Shown: positions 63,216 to 63,233 of the stretch, in pieces | Numbering within the stretch: position 1 is the stretch's first letter | How the letters are laid out: the number at the start of each line of letters is the position of its first letter | Assembly (NCBI RefSeq): GCF_000156395.1 | Contig: NZ_GG703823.1 | Span: 2,637 to 65,869 of the forward strand | Origin: Providencia rustigianii DSM 4541 | GTDB taxonomy: Bacteria; Pseudomonadota; Gammaproteobacteria; Enterobacterales; Enterobacteriaceae | DNA length: 63,233 nucleotides | Reading direction: 5' to 3' | Translations under genes and position numbers: made by a program | The notes under the pieces: model-generated | The model's database searches: none | What the model was told of the DNA's origin: nothing | The model's input: the letters and a program-made list of their open reading frames with translations, nothing else

Positions 63216-63233
63216 GTTGGAACCGAAGGTTGA

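Overview
The window looks like an enterobacterial chromosome of the Morganellaceae type, most likely Providencia or a close relative. It is AT-rich. Most proteins read as close homologues of Escherichia coli proteins, and gene order largely follows the E. coli rrnB-murI-btuB to tpiA-pfkA arc, with accessory genes at several joints. An ERIC-type repeat of exactly 127 bp, the argECBGH cluster that includes argG, and a short-form ArgG fit this group. The genus is an inference from content, not a database result.

Layout. 1-258: tandem P1/P2 promoters of a leftward rRNA operon whose genes lie outside the window. 259-8400: murI-btuB (overlapping), an ERIC element, trmA, yijD-fabR, sthA, oxyR. 8401-11275: an AT-rich accessory patch with three tandem paralogous small secreted proteins that resemble the N-terminal part of fimbrial subunits. 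11276-17095: arginine biosynthesis, argCBGH divergent from argE, with two ArgR boxes between. 17232-18214: metF with its own MetJ boxes. 18809-21835: gadB-gadC, a glutamate-dependent acid-resistance pair. 21892-29150: ppc, metL-metB, and divergent metJ with MetJ boxes.

29331-32061 holds an accessory lipoprotein and two paralogous 8-stranded-type outer-membrane proteins. 32158-41594 returns to the conserved order rpmE-priA-cytR-ftsN-hslVU-menA-rraA-zapB, interrupted downstream of zapB by a four-unit tandem ERIC array. 41898-44288: glpF-glpK. No glpX follows; a 1340-residue putative zinc metallopeptidase (44476-48498) with an unusual HExxxH-x5-H motif lies there instead. 48549-53002: emrD, fpr, yiiR-like, yiiQ, tpiA. 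53498-56736: an OmpG-like porin, sbp, pfkA. 57504-61199: a cold-shock protein, a CdsA-like/PlsC-like phospholipid gene pair, loiP and a Ves/HutD-like cupin.

The right end (about 61.3-63.2 kb) holds a toxin-antitoxin pair and then the edge of a P2-like prophage: candidate att region, a terminator-bracketed cargo gene, and the Ogr/Delta late activator. The rest of the phage lies beyond the window.

Functionally most of the window is housekeeping: cell wall, amino acid, redox, DNA restart, division, proteolysis and glycerol uptake. The parts most worth follow-up are the three small pilin-like proteins, the large metallopeptidase, the ERIC array and the prophage-edge cargo gene. No tRNA gene, CRISPR array or intact insertion sequence was recognised.
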